Assembly (NCBI RefSeq): GCF_005484805.1
Contig: NZ_CP039432.1
Location: forward strand, 434,001 to 498,000
Length of the DNA stretch: 64,000 nucleotides
Reading direction: 5' to 3'
Origin: Rhodococcus sp. SGAir0479
GTDB taxonomy: Bacteria > Actinomycetota > Actinomycetes > Mycobacteriales > Mycobacteriaceae
Shown: positions 9,333 through 18,977 of the stretch, in pieces
How positions within the stretch are numbered: position 1 is the first letter of the stretch
How the letters are laid out: the number at the start of each line of letters is the position of its first letter
Notes under the pieces: generated by a model
The model's database searches: none
Told to the model about the DNA's origin: nothing
Seen by the model: only the letters and a program-made list of their open reading frames with translations
Position numbers and translations under genes: made by a program

Positions 9333-12300
9333 TTACAGCTCCGTTCCTGTCTCGGGTGTCACGCCGGCGCGGCGCCGGTATTCGGCCACGTACTCCAGCA
9401 GTGCGGGACCCCGGGGCCGACGGCCCGGCTGGATGTCGCAGCTGGTGGCCTTGGTGGACGGGATGGACACGTTGGGGTCCAGCGCCTGTGGCAGCAACTC
9501 GTTGGCACCGTCGCCGACGCTGATGCCGTTCCGTCCCCAGTGGTACGGCAAACCGATCTGGTGGAGCCGTCGACCGTCGACCACCAGCGGCTGCATCCGC
9601 TGGGTGACCAGGACGCGAGCCTCGATCGCCGTGCGAGCCGTGACGATCGTCGCCCACCCGCCGTTCTCGAGACCGCGCTCGGCCGCCAGCTCGGGGCTCA
9701 CCTCGCAGAAGAACTCCGGCTGCAGTTCCGACAGGTACGGCAGCGTGCGGCTCATCCCGCCCGCCGTGTGGTGCTCGGTGAGGCGGTACGTGGTGAACAT
9801 GTACGGGAACACCTCACTGCCCGCCGCACCGTGAGCAGGGTTGTAGCGGTTGAACTTTCCCGGATGCGGCATCCGAGCAGGATTGGACTGCTGCGGATAG
9901 AGCGGATTCGGCAGCGGCGACTCCGGTGGCTCGTAGTGCGTCGGCATCGGACCGTCCAGCAGGCCCACCGGCGCGTACAACCACGCCCGGCCGTCGTTCT
10001 GCATGATGAACGGCTCGGTGCCGTTGATCGCATCCTCCGCCGTCGCCCCTTCCGGCGCCCGGTACGTCGGCGGCTTGTCGGCCTCGAAGTCCGGGACGTC
10101 GTGGCCCGTCCAGCGGCCGGCGCCGTCGTTCGCGTCCGGATCCCACCACACGAACGCCTTGCGTTCGCTCCACGGCTTACCGTCGGGATCCGCCGAGGCG
10201 CGGTTGTAGAGCACGCGCCGGTTCGCCGGCCATGCCCAACCCCAGTCCGGCGCCACCGGGCCCTGCTCGTGCCGGCTCCGGCGACGATCGGCCTGATTGA
10301 CGCCGTCGCCGTACACCCCGCAGTAGATCCAGCACCCGCAGCGGGTCGATCCGTCGTCGCGCAACTGGGTGTACATCGACAGCGGCTGACCGTCGGGGCC
10401 CGTGCCGTTGATCTCGGCCAGGACCGCGACCGCGTCGGGCTCGTCGGTGCCGGGCTCCATCGGGTAGTCCCACACGAGATCGAGCAGCGGCCGATCACGC
10501 TCGTCGGTCGAGTCCGCGACCTTCTCCTTGAGGATGCGACCGAGGTGGAAGTAGAACCACAGGTCGCTGCGGGCGTCACCCGGCGGATCGAGCGCCTTGC
10601 GGTGCCACTGGAGCAGCCGCTGGGTGTTGGTGAAGCTGCCCTGCTTCTCGGCGTGGTTGGCGGCGGGGAAGAAGAAGATCTCGGTACCGATGTCCTCGGT
10701 CCGCATCTCGCCGGTCTCGATCTCCGGCCCGTCCTTCCAGAACGTCGCGCTCTCGATCATCGCGAGGTCGCGCACCACCAGCCAGTCGAGATTCGCCAGG
10801 CCCGCCCGCTGCATGCGGGCATTGGCCGTACCCACGGCGGGATTCTCGCCGACCAGGAAGTAGCCGCCCCCGCCCTCGTTGATCTGCCGTTCGATGGTGT
10901 CCGTCGAATCGTGCGTGCCGGTCAGGCGCGGCAGGTAGTCGAAGCAGAAGTCGTTCTCTTCCGTGGCCGCGTCGCCCCACCACGACTTGAGCAGGCTCAC
11001 CGTGTACGCGCGCATGTTGCCCCAGAAGCCCTTCGCGCCGGCGTTTTCGCCGACGAAGGAGTCCAGGTCGATGTGCTTGTGCGCGTGCGGCATCGGGATG
11101 TACCCGGGCAGCAGGTTGTACAGCGTCGGGATGTCCGTCGACCCCTGGATGCTCGCGTGCCCGCGCAGCGCCATGATTCCGCCGCCGGGTCGGCCGATGT
11201 TGCCGAGCAGGAGCTGGAGGATCGACGCCGTGCGGATGTACTGCACGCCGACGGTGTGCTGGGTCCAGCCCACCGCGTAGCAGAACGCCGACGTCCGGTC
11301 GCGGCCCGAGTTCTCGGTCAGCGCCCGGGCAACCTCGAGGAAGCTCTCGCGCGGAACACCGCACGCCTGCTCGACCATCTCGGGCGTGTACCGCTCGAAA
11401 TGCCGCTTGAGCACCTGGAACACGCATCGCGGGTCCCGCAGCGAGTCGTCCCGCTGCGGCACCTCGTCCGCGCTTCCGGTGAGCGCTCCGCCGCTGCCCG
11501 ACGCCTCGGTCTCCCCGGACTCGGCATCACGCGCACCGGCCGCGGGGGACTGCGACCCACCGTCCCGGTACTGCCAGCTGCTGGTGTCGTACTCCCGGCC
11601 CTCGACGTCGAACCCGGAGAACAGGCCCGCCAGATCCTCGGTGTCCCGGAAGTCGTCGGAGACGATCATCGGCGCGTTCGTGTACGCCACGACGTAGTCG
11701 TGGAAGTACGCGTCGTGGGCCAACACGTAGTTGATGAGCCCACCCAGGAACGCGATGTCCGAGCCCGCGCGGACCGGGACGTGCAGGTCCGCGACCGCGC
11801 TGGTGCGGGTGAACCGCGGATCCACGTGAATGACCTTGGCGCCCCGCAGCTTCGCTTCCATCACCCACTGGAAACCGACGGGGTGGCACTCCGCCATGTT
11901 GGACCCCTGGATGACGATGCAGTCCGCGTTGACGAGGTCCTGCTGGTAGTTCGTGGCACCACCACGGCCGAACGAGGTTCCCAGACCGGGAACTGTGGAG
12001 GAGTGTCAAATACGGGCCTGGTTCTCCACCTCGATCGCGCCGAGCGCGGTGTAGAGCTTTTTCATGAGGTAGTTCTCTTCGTTGTCCAGCGTCGCGCCGC
12101 CGAGGCTCGCGACACCGGACGTGCGCCGCACCCGTCGGCCCTCGTCGTCTTCCCACTGCCAGAACTGATCTCGCGACTCGAGCACCCGGTCGGCGACCAT
12201 CTCCATGGCCGTGTCCAGGTCGATTTCTTCCCACTCGGTCGCGTACGGGCGACGGTGCAGCACGGTGGTGACCCGGTCGGGGTTCGTCACGAGCTGCTTG

Positions 12301-12575
12301 CTGGCCGAGCCCTTGGGGCACAGGCGCCCGCGCGAGATGGGGCTGTCCGGATCGCCCTCGATCTGCACGACCTTCTCGTCGCGGACGTAGATCTTCTGCC
12401 CGCAGCCGACGGCGCAGTACGGGCACACGCTCTTGACGACCCGATCGGCAGATTCGGTGCGGGGGGTGATCTCGAGCGAGCGGCGGGACTGGGCGGCCGC
12501 ACCACGACCGAGCGGATCGGTCCCGGTGATCTGCTGCCACACCGGCCACCGCTGCGCGAAGTCACGAATACTCAT
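9333..12575 (-). CDS. fdnG: Formate dehydrogenase alpha subunit, selenocysteine-containing (in-frame UGA)
   Basis: The catalytic molybdopterin subunit that oxidises formate to CO2. The frame from ATG 12575 is interrupted by one TGA at 12008-12006 in the context NQARI-U-HSSTV, which matches the Sec site of FdnG/FdhF enzymes. Read through, the protein is 1080 residues with Sec at 190. A [4Fe-4S] motif (C51, C54, C58, C86) precedes it, and molybdopterin-binding regions (QGSNMAECHPVGFQWVMEAK; VIHVDPRFTRTS) follow. There is no true Tat signal: SRRS occurs at 30-33, but no hydrophobic stretch follows, so the enzyme probably faces the cytoplasm. A Ser/Gly/Glu-rich linker of about 40 residues (around 335-375) looks like a lineage-specific insertion. 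An ordinary gene caller would split it into two ORFs. Confidence 0.94.
11978..11993 (-). promoter_or_regulatory. SECIS-like hairpin downstream of the Sec UGA
   Basis: Twelve bases after the UGA, the mRNA can form GTTCCC-GGTCT-GGGAAC, a perfect 6-bp stem with a GGUCU loop. The E. coli fdhF SECIS has the same GGUCU apical loop, at nearly the same distance (11 bases). It would be the binding site of the local SelB. Confidence 0.85.
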
Positions 12576-12665
12576 CGGCTGCTCCCTGTCCGCTCCGTCG
12601 ATCGAGTGGTCTCACCCATGCAACGTCACCCGGCGGGGATTCGCAACCGATGCGCAGGTCGGCCG

Positions 12666-13244
12666 TCAGTGCAGCCGGTTCTGCGCCGCCTCGAGGCCGA
12701 GTTGCAGCACGAGCTCGACGGCGTCGGCCGCCTCCTCGCACACCAGATCCAGTTCCTTGCGTTCGACCGTGGAGAACGGCTTGAGCACGAAGTCGGCGGG
12801 GTCCTGCCGGCCCGGAGGGCGGCCGATACCCACGCGGGTGCGGACGTAGTCCTTGGTGCCGAGCGACTGCGAGATCGAACGCAGGCCGTTGTGACCACCC
12901 TCACCGCCACCCTGCTTGAGCCGGATGGTGCCGAAGTCCAGATCGAGTTCGTCGTGGACGACGACGATGTTCTCCGGCTTCACGGAGAAGAACCGGGCCA
13001 GCCCGGACACCGCGCCGCCCGAGAGGTTCATGTACGACCGCGGCTTCGCCAGGATCACCTGACGGCCGACCAGCCGGGTCTGCACGATCTCGGCGCCGCT
13101 GCGCTTGTGCGCGCTGAACTTTCCGCCCACCCGCCCGGCGAGCACGTCGGCCACCATGAAGCCGATGTTGTGGCGGGTCTTCTCGTACTGCGGCCCCGGG
13201 TTGCCGAGGCCGACGACCACTGCGGTGCCGGTCGCGTCACTCAC
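12666..13244 (-). CDS. pth: Peptidyl-tRNA hydrolase
   Basis: Pth frees tRNA from peptidyl-tRNAs that drop off the ribosome. The 192-residue protein has the family hallmarks: [21 protein letters not shown], with the catalytic His in RHNIG, then [11 protein letters not shown] and [11 protein letters not shown], and [15 protein letters not shown] 13244 is chosen as start because AAAGGA lies 9 bases upstream. A longer in-frame extension to 13376 has no support. It follows rplY on the same strand, as commonly seen in actinobacteria. Confidence 0.96.
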   Translation of the reverse strand: MSDATGTAVVVGLGNPGPQYEKTRHNIGFMVADVLAGRVGGKFSAHKRSGAEIVQTRLVGRQVILAKPRSYMNLSGGAVSGLARFFSVKPENIVVVHDELDLDFGTIRLKQGGGEGGHNGLRSISQSLGTKDYVRTRVGIGRPPGRQDPADFVLKPFSTVERKELDLVCEEAADAVELVLQLGLEAAQNRLH

Positions 13245-13332
13245 TGCCGGTGTGTCCTTTCCATACGACAGCGGCGCGCCGAACCCGAACGGGATCGACG
13301 CGCCGCCGCACGACGTCTCAGCGTGGAGCTGA

Positions 13333-13920
13333 TCAGGCCTCGGCTTCGGCCTCGGTCTCCTCGGCAGAAGGCGCAACCTGGGCCTCGACGACGTTCACGA
13401 GCAGCAGCTCGGCGTCGTCGGCCAGCTTCGCGCCCTTGGGCAGCGCCACCGCGCCGGCCAGGAACTGGGTGCCGACGGCTGCGCCCTCGACCGAGATCTC
13501 GACCGACTCGGGGATGTTGAGAGCCTCGACCTCGAGCTTGATCGTGGTGACCTCTTCGGTGACCAGCGCGCCGGGAGCTGCGGCACCGGTGACGACGATC
13601 GGGACCTCGACGGCGACCGTCTCGCCCTTCTGGACGATGAGCAGGTCGGCGTGCTCGATGTTCCGGCGGATCGGGTGGACGACGACCGACTTGGTCAGCG
13701 CCAGCTGGCCCTTGCCGTCGATGTCCAGGTTGACGACGGCGTTGGTGCCGTGCGCGCGGAGGATGGCGGCGAAGTCGCGAGCCGGGAGGTTCAGGTGCTG
13801 CGGCTCGGTGCCGTGGCCGTACAGGACGGCGGGGACCTGGCCATCGCGACGTGCGCGGCGGGCGGCACCCTTGCCGAACTCGGTGCGGACTGCGGCTACG
13901 AGGCGATTCTCGTCAGACAT
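13333..13920 (-). CDS. rplY: 50S ribosomal protein L25 / general stress protein Ctc
   Basis: A 195-residue long-form L25 (Ctc type) that binds 5S rRNA. The N-terminal domain carries [21 protein letters not shown] and the conserved [13 protein letters not shown]. The C-terminal TL5-like domain and an acidic tail (EETEAEAEA) follow. It is the first gene of a two-gene unit with pth (88 bases apart). The 270 bases upstream hold no other gene and probably its promoter. Confidence 0.96.
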   Translation of the reverse strand: MSDENRLVAAVRTEFGKGAARRARRDGQVPAVLYGHGTEPQHLNLPARDFAAILRAHGTNAVVNLDIDGKGQLALTKSVVVHPIRRNIEHADLLIVQKGETVAVEVPIVVTGAAAPGALVTEEVTTIKLEVEALNIPESVEISVEGAAVGTQFLAGAVALPKGAKLADDAELLLVNVVEAQVAPSAEETEAEAEA

Positions 13921-14119
13921 GTGAAACGGCTCCTACAACTCACGTGAGATATTCGTTGACAGTCGTTCGTCGCGGCGAGGGGCGGACGGACACGAACGGC
14001 CGGAGCGCATGCTCTATCGAAGCCGTAGTCGCGTCGATCACGGTGACTGCGCGGTGCTCGCAATCGCCCTCGCCGAGACAACTTGATAGACCTTACCGGA
14101 CGCCGACGCGGAAGTGAAT

Positions 14120-14157
14120 CGGGCCCGGTCGACGCGTGGCGGCGTCGACCGGGCCCG
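14120..14157 (-). terminator. GC-rich hairpin after the flavoprotein gene
   Basis: A 16-bp perfect inverted repeat (CGGGCCCGGTCGACGC and its complement) with a 6-base loop. It starts 33 bases past the flavoprotein stop. There is no T-tract. Confidence 0.65.
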
Positions 14158-14189
14158 AAGTCGGAGCGCGCAGCCCCGGCGCGGCGCCG

Positions 14190-15665
14190 TCAGCTCTTGG
14201 CGGCGCTGATGCCGGCACGCCGGCCGAAGAAGCTGCCGTCGCCCAGCGACGTGCCGGACGCGTAGCCACCCGCACACACGCCGGAGGTGCAGCGGCCGGC
14301 CGCGAACAGACCGGGGATCGGCTCGCCCGAGACGTGCAGGACCTCGGAGTCGACGCTGGTGCGCAGTCCGCCGAGCGTGAAGCCGCCGGTCATGCCGCGC
14401 AGGTCGATCGCGGCCACCGGCGAGCCGATCGGCTTGACCCACTCGGTCTTCTTGCCGAACAGCGGATCCTCGCCGTTCTCGGCGTGCCGGTTGTAGACGT
14501 CGACGGTGGCCTGCAGGGCGCCCGCGGGCAGACCCATCTCGGCCTCGAGCTCCTCGACGGTCTCGGCCACCCACTTCGGCTGGTGACGCAGCTGCGGGCT
14601 CGACGTCGGGCGGGTCATGCCCTCCTCGTACGCGGCCTCGTCGATGACGAGGAAGCACTCGTTGTGGTTCTCGTACAGCGTCGCCTGGCCGACCCGGCCC
14701 GGGTACGTGTCCTCGTTGATGTACCGCTGACCGCGGCCGTTGACCAGGATGCCGCGGATGAACAGCTGCGGATCGCAGAAGAACGCGACCTCCGCGGCGT
14801 CCATGTGCGCGAGGTCGGCGCCCAGCGCCTGCGCCATGCGGATCGAGCGGCCGTCGTGCTCCTCGATCGAGGCGGCGGGGCGGTTCACCATCTTGGGTGC
14901 GTACGACTCGAGCATCTGGTTGTTGTAGGCGAAGCTTCCGGTCGCCAGCACCACGCCCGTGCGGGCGCGCACCGTGACGTCCTTGCCGTACTGCTTGGCG
15001 GTCACGCCGACCACGCGGCCGTCGGCGTCGACGATCAGGGCCTGCACCCGCATGTCGTACTCGGCCTTGACGCCCAGTTCGGCGGCCTTGTCGGTGAGCG
15101 GCTTCATGAGCATGTAGCCGCCGCCCTTCTCGGAGCTGACGTGCTTGTCCTCCATCTGCGGGACGTGGCCGCGCGGGGCCGGGGGGATGGTGGCGTTGAA
15201 CGGCGCCGCGTTCTCCCCGCCCGTGTACTGGAGGCCGTCGTCTCCCGGCGGCTCCCAGCCGGGCTCGCCCCAGAAGCTCATCTTGAACGGGACGCCGCAC
15301 TCGTCGACCAGCCAGTGGTAGTGGTCGACGCTGCCCTCGCAGTAGGCGTCGATCTTCGCGTCGTCGGTGCCCGGACCCAGCGCGGCCTTCATGAAGGCCT
15401 TCATGTTGTCGACGGTGTCCTCGAACCCGCACGCCTTCTGCAGCGGGGTCCCGCCGCCCATGTAGATGAAGCCGCCGGCCATCGCGGCGGCCCCGCCCCA
15501 GCCACCCGTACGCTCGAGCACGAGGACGTCGGCACCGGCCTGCGCGGCGCCGACCGCCGCGGCCGCACCGGCGACACCGAAACCGGCGACGACGACGTCG
15601 GCCTCATAGGTCCAATCGGTGATCTGATCGGCAGGAACAGGGCGAATGGGGGTGGCCTCGGCCAT
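14190..15665 (-). CDS. FAD-dependent oxidoreductase (KstD/fumarate-reductase flavoprotein family)
   Basis: A 491-residue flavoprotein. The FAD-binding Rossmann motif VVVAGFGVAGAAAAVGAAQAG begins near residue 25. The C-terminal GLFAAGRCTSGVCAGGYASGTSLGDGSFFGRRAG block completes the FAD site. The architecture is that of the FAD_binding_2 family, which includes 3-ketosteroid dehydrogenases and fumarate reductase/urocanate reductase flavoproteins. The substrate cannot be assigned. No steroid-degradation or fumarate-respiration genes are beside it, and no signal peptide or FMN-binding domain is visible. ATG 15665 has GAGAGGA 8 bases upstream. It appears to be a single-gene unit ending at a strong hairpin. 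Confidence 0.8.
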   Translation of the reverse strand: MAEATPIRPVPADQITDWTYEADVVVAGFGVAGAAAAVGAAQAGADVLVLERTGGWGGAAAMAGGFIYMGGGTPLQKACGFEDTVDNMKAFMKAALGPGTDDAKIDAYCEGSVDHYHWLVDECGVPFKMSFWGEPGWEPPGDDGLQYTGGENAAPFNATIPPAPRGHVPQMEDKHVSSEKGGGYMLMKPLTDKAAELGVKAEYDMRVQALIVDADGRVVGVTAKQYGKDVTVRARTGVVLATGSFAYNNQMLESYAPKMVNRPAASIEEHDGRSIRMAQALGADLAHMDAAEVAFFCDPQLFIRGILVNGRGQRYINEDTYPGRVGQATLYENHNECFLVIDEAAYEEGMTRPTSSPQLRHQPKWVAETVEELEAEMGLPAGALQATVDVYNRHAENGEDPLFGKKTEWVKPIGSPVAAIDLRGMTGGFTLGGLRTSVDSEVLHVSGEPIPGLFAAGRCTSGVCAGGYASGTSLGDGSFFGRRAGISAAKS

Positions 15666-15831
15666 ATGGTCGTCCTCTCACGATTACGCGAACAAGTGTG
15701 TGACACAGATCATCTACACGCGCTGTGAGAGTCGGGGCACACAGTTCCCGCCCAGCGGGAACCGAGATCGTGAATCGCGGGTGGGCCGTGCGGTGCGCCG
15801 GGGCGCACCGCACGGTCGGACCGGTGGTCGG

Positions 15832-16380
15832 CTACCCCGTCGTGTCGCCGCCATCGTCGTTGCCGCCGTCGTCGTCCCCGCCGGCATCCGTCCCGCCGTC
15901 GCCGTCGCCGTCGGTTCCGCCGGTGTCGGTTCCATCGTCCGTCCCGTCGTCACCGCCGTTCTCGTCCGGGTTCCCCTCGTTGGCTGTCCCGTCGTCCTCG
16001 GGCTTCTCCTCCGCCGGCGGCGGAGGTGCCTGCTCCTCGCCGCCCGGGGCCGGTGCGGGAGCGGGGGCAGGAGCCGCGGGCGCCTGGCCGCCGCCTCCGG
16101 TGCCACCGCCGCCACCGCCGGTGCCCGAGGAGGCGCCGAAGTTCGCGCCGCCTCCCGTCCCGCCGCCGGACGGCGCCGAATCGTCTCCCGCGTCGGCGGG
16201 GGTGCTGGGCGGTGCGGTGGTCGTGGAGCTCGGCGCGGTCGTCGTCGCCGACGGTGTGGTGCTGGTGGTCTCGGAGACCGTGTCGTCGTCATTGCATCCG
16301 GCCAGCAGGAGCCCTGCCGCGAGGATGCCCGCCCCCATGACGGCAGCCTTGGTACGTCGCATTGCTCGATTCCTCCCCAT
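15832..16380 (-). CDS. Putative lipoprotein with a disordered Gly/Pro/Asp-rich body
   Basis: A 182-residue secreted lipoprotein. The N-terminus is basic (RRTK). A hydrophobic segment (AAVMGAGILAAGLLLAGC) ends in a clear lipobox, with the modified Cys near residue 29 (counting from ATG 16380; a start at the second Met, residue 7, is also plausible). Beyond it everything is low complexity: Thr/Ser/Ala, then Gly-rich, then Pro/Ala repeats, and an acidic Asp/Gly/Thr tail. No domain is recognisable. A cell-wall spanning spacer or surface polymer-like role is only a guess. It lies on the same strand as egtE, downstream of it. Confidence 0.75.
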   Translation of the reverse strand: MGRNRAMRRTKAAVMGAGILAAGLLLAGCNDDDTVSETTSTTPSATTTAPSSTTTAPPSTPADAGDDSAPSGGGTGGGANFGASSGTGGGGGGTGGGGQAPAAPAPAPAPAPGGEEQAPPPPAEEKPEDDGTANEGNPDENGGDDGTDDGTDTGGTDGDGDGGTDAGGDDDGGNDDGGDTTG

Positions 16381-16499
16381 TCATGACATGCCGGTTGGTC
16401 GGTACATGCCGGACAAATGGGTACCAGTGGCGTCGAAGGTGATATGTGAGCTTTGCGAAAGAGTTGTCCGAATCGTTACCGGAGGGGCGGGTGGTGCAT

Positions 16500-17672
16500 T
16501 CAGTGCAGTTTCGCCACGGCATCGAGGAATCGGTCGATGTCGGTGTCGGAGACGAAGTAGTGCGGTGACGCCCGCACCACCGCGTCGAGTCCGCGCCCGG
16601 TCATGTCCAGCAGGGTGGACGAGCGACCGCTCACCGTCACCGTGATCTGCTTGTCCGCCAAGGCTTCTCGGACGTCGGCGGCGTCGATGCCGTCGACCGT
16701 GAAGGTGACGATGCCGCACCTCTGCTTGCCGAGGTCGTGGACGCCGACCCCCGGCAGGGTGCTCAGTCCGGCGCGGACGACTTCCGCCCGAGTCGCGACA
16801 GCGTTTGCCGCGTAATCGATTCCGATGCCCAATAGGTAGTCGACGGCGGCGCCCAGGCCGAGCCGGGCTGCCACGTCGCACTCCCACAGTTCGAACCGGG
16901 TCGCATCCGGTGCGGCCCGATACGCGTCCGGGGCGGTCCACTCGGCACCGTGCAGATCCAGGGCCGACGGCTCCAGGGAGCTCGCGAGTTCCGAACGCAC
17001 GTAGAGAAATCCGGTTCCGCGCGGACCGCGCAGCCACTTCCGGCCCGTCGCCGACAGGGCGTCGACGCCGAGCGCCGCGACGTCGATCGGCACCTGGCCC
17101 GTCGACTGGCACGCGTCCAGCAGGACCAGGGCGCCGTGCCGGTGCGCGGCGTCGACCACCTCCCGCACGGGATTCACCAGGCCGCCGTTGGTGGGGACGT
17201 GGACGAGCGAGACGAGTCGTACGCGGTCGTCGAGCATCCGGTCGAGGGCCTCGAGATCGATGGACCCGCTCGGGTCGCTGGGGACGGCCTCGACGGTCGC
17301 ACCCGTCGCCGCGGCGCGGCGCAGCGCGGTGATCGCGTTGCTGGCGTACTCCACCTGGGAGATGAGGATCCGATCGCCGGGCTCGAAGCGGAGTGCGGTG
17401 ACGAATTCGCTCCAGGCCCGGGTGGCGCTGTCGAGGAGCGCGATCTCCGACGGCGTGGCGCCGATCAGCCGCGCGAGCGATTCCCGGACGGCGGCCAGGT
17501 CGTCGGCACGCTCGGCCGCGGCGACGTATCCGCCCACTTCCGCCTCGCGTCGCAGATGTCCGATCACGGTGGCGAGCACGGGTTGTGGTGGCAGAGAAGA
17601 CCCCGCACTGTCGAGAAACACCCGTTCGAGGCAGCCCGGGGTGTCGTGGCGGAGCCGTTCCAGATCGAGCAT
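16500..17672 (-). CDS. egtE: Ergothioneine biosynthesis PLP-dependent C-S lyase EgtE
   Basis: A 390-residue class V aminotransferase-fold enzyme of the NifS/isopenicillin-epimerase type. The Schiff-base lysine is K212 in SATGRKWLRGPRGTGF, and LLDACQSTGQVPID precedes it. In ergothioneine synthesis EgtE cleaves the hercynylcysteine sulfoxide to ergothioneine. The assignment rests on its position, divergent from and 87 bases away from egtA. ATG 17672 is preferred over the in-frame TTG 17678 because AGGAGG lies 8 bases before the ATG. The gap to egtA must hold both promoters, so joint control is likely. Confidence 0.87.
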   Translation of the reverse strand: MLDLERLRHDTPGCLERVFLDSAGSSLPPQPVLATVIGHLRREAEVGGYVAAAERADDLAAVRESLARLIGATPSEIALLDSATRAWSEFVTALRFEPGDRILISQVEYASNAITALRRAAATGATVEAVPSDPSGSIDLEALDRMLDDRVRLVSLVHVPTNGGLVNPVREVVDAAHRHGALVLLDACQSTGQVPIDVAALGVDALSATGRKWLRGPRGTGFLYVRSELASSLEPSALDLHGAEWTAPDAYRAAPDATRFELWECDVAARLGLGAAVDYLLGIGIDYAANAVATRAEVVRAGLSTLPGVGVHDLGKQRCGIVTFTVDGIDAADVREALADKQITVTVSGRSSTLLDMTGRGLDAVVRASPHYFVSDTDIDRFLDAVAKLH

Positions 17673-17759
17673 CGACAAATCCTCCTGAGCGGTAGCCAGG
17701 GCGGGGACTGGGCCTTAGTCTCGACAACGACACTCGACCGCCCCCGAGGGGAGGATGGC

Positions 17760-18977
17760 ATGGTTGTCGCAGTCGAGTCCACCTGCTTCAGCTCGCGTCC
17801 CGCAGCCGAGTCGTACGTAGGTGGCGTGTGCTTCAAGCTGGGTCCGCCCCAGCTGATCGGTGCCGAGCTCGAATGGCTCACCGCGGGCGCCGGTCCCGTA
17901 CCCGCTCGTCCCGAGCTGGCCGCCGTCGCCGCAGCTCTCGGCCCCCATGCTCCGCGATCGATCGTCCCGGATTCTCCCGCCCGCCCGTTGCCGGCGGGCG
18001 GTCTCGTCACCGTCGAGCCCGGCGGCCAGATCGAGATCTCGAGTGCGCCGCACGCCGATGCCGCCGCACTGTGCGAGGCCCTCGCGTCCGACGAACGCAC
18101 CCTTCGCACCCTTCTCGCAGCCCAGTCGATCACCACCCACGCGCACGCGGCCGACACCCGCCGCGACCCGCGCCGCCTGCTCGAGCTGCCCCGCTACCGA
18201 GCCATGGAAGAGCGGTTCGACGGCATCGGCCCGTACGGCAGACTCATGATGTGCAACACCGCTGCCGTGCAGGTCAGCGTCGATGCGGGGGCCGACACCG
18301 CAGACGTCGCTCGGCGGTGGAACACGCTGCACGCGATCGGTCCCGCACTCGTCGCCGCCTTCGCGTGCTCACCCCGGCTGTACGGGATTCCGGCGGGGGA
18401 GTGGGCGTCGCAGCGGATGCGGACCTGGCTCGAGCTGGACCCGCCCCGAACCGCGGGCCCCGGTGACGAACTCGCCGATCCGGTGGCGGACTACGCCCGC
18501 TGGGTGCTCGACGTTCCGCTGCTGTGCGTCCGGCGGGACGGGCCGTGCTGGACGGCACCCCCGGACGCGACGTTCGCGGACTGGATCGACGGCGCGCTCG
18601 ACGACGAACTCGGCCGGCGCCCCACCGAGGCGGACCTCGACTATCACCTCACGACGGTCTTCCCGCCGGTGCGGGCCGTCGGGCACCTCGAGGTGCGCTA
18701 CCTGGACGCGCAGCCGGGCGACGGCTGGCGACTGCCGGTGGCAGCACTCGACGCGTTGTCGAGAGCGCCCGGGACCATCGACGTCGCCGCACCGACACGG
18801 GGCCGGTGGCACGAGGCGGCGCGTGACGGACTCGCGAACGACGACCTGCGCGACGGGGCAGTGGCACTGCTCGAACTCGCGGCCGAGTACACGCCGGACC
18901 CCGGCTTCGCGCAGCAACTCGGTGCGGCGGCACGGCGATGTCGTAGCCGCCTGCAGCCGGCGGAGGGGTGCTGGTGA
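17760..18977 (+). CDS. egtA: Glutamate-cysteine ligase EgtA
   Basis: EgtA makes gamma-glutamylcysteine, the sulfur donor for EgtB. The 405-residue protein carries GCS2-family features: the early ELEWLT segment, PGGQIEISS, and a later MMCNTAAVQVSVDAG block. The start is ATG 17760 because GGGGAGG ends 5 bases upstream and the longer open frame overlaps egtE on the other strand. The stop overlaps egtB (GTGA). First gene of the egtABCD operon. Confidence 0.92.
   Translation: MVVAVESTCFSSRPAAESYVGGVCFKLGPPQLIGAELEWLTAGAGPVPARPELAAVAAALGPHAPRSIVPDSPARPLPAGGLVTVEPGGQIEISSAPHADAAALCEALASDERTLRTLLAAQSITTHAHAADTRRDPRRLLELPRYRAMEERFDGIGPYGRLMMCNTAAVQVSVDAGADTADVARRWNTLHAIGPALVAAFACSPRLYGIPAGEWASQRMRTWLELDPPRTAGPGDELADPVADYARWVLDVPLLCVRRDGPCWTAPPDATFADWIDGALDDELGRRPTEADLDYHLTTVFPPVRAVGHLEVRYLDAQPGDGWRLPVAALDALSRAPGTIDVAAPTRGRWHEAARDGLANDDLRDGAVALLELAAEYTPDPGFAQQLGAAARRCRSRLQPAEGCW

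Noticed and set aside
12006-12008. TGA in the formate dehydrogenase as a nonsense mutation (pseudogene)
   Set aside because: Context, hairpin and adjacent selABCD genes make selenocysteine the better reading.
13244-13376. N-terminal extension of pth to ATG 13376
   Set aside because: No ribosome binding site, non-conserved sequence, and GTG 13244 has AAAGGA 9 bases upstream.
9540-13520. 1326-residue plus-strand open frame across the formate dehydrogenase
   Set aside because: Shadow of the reverse-strand fdh operon and pth.
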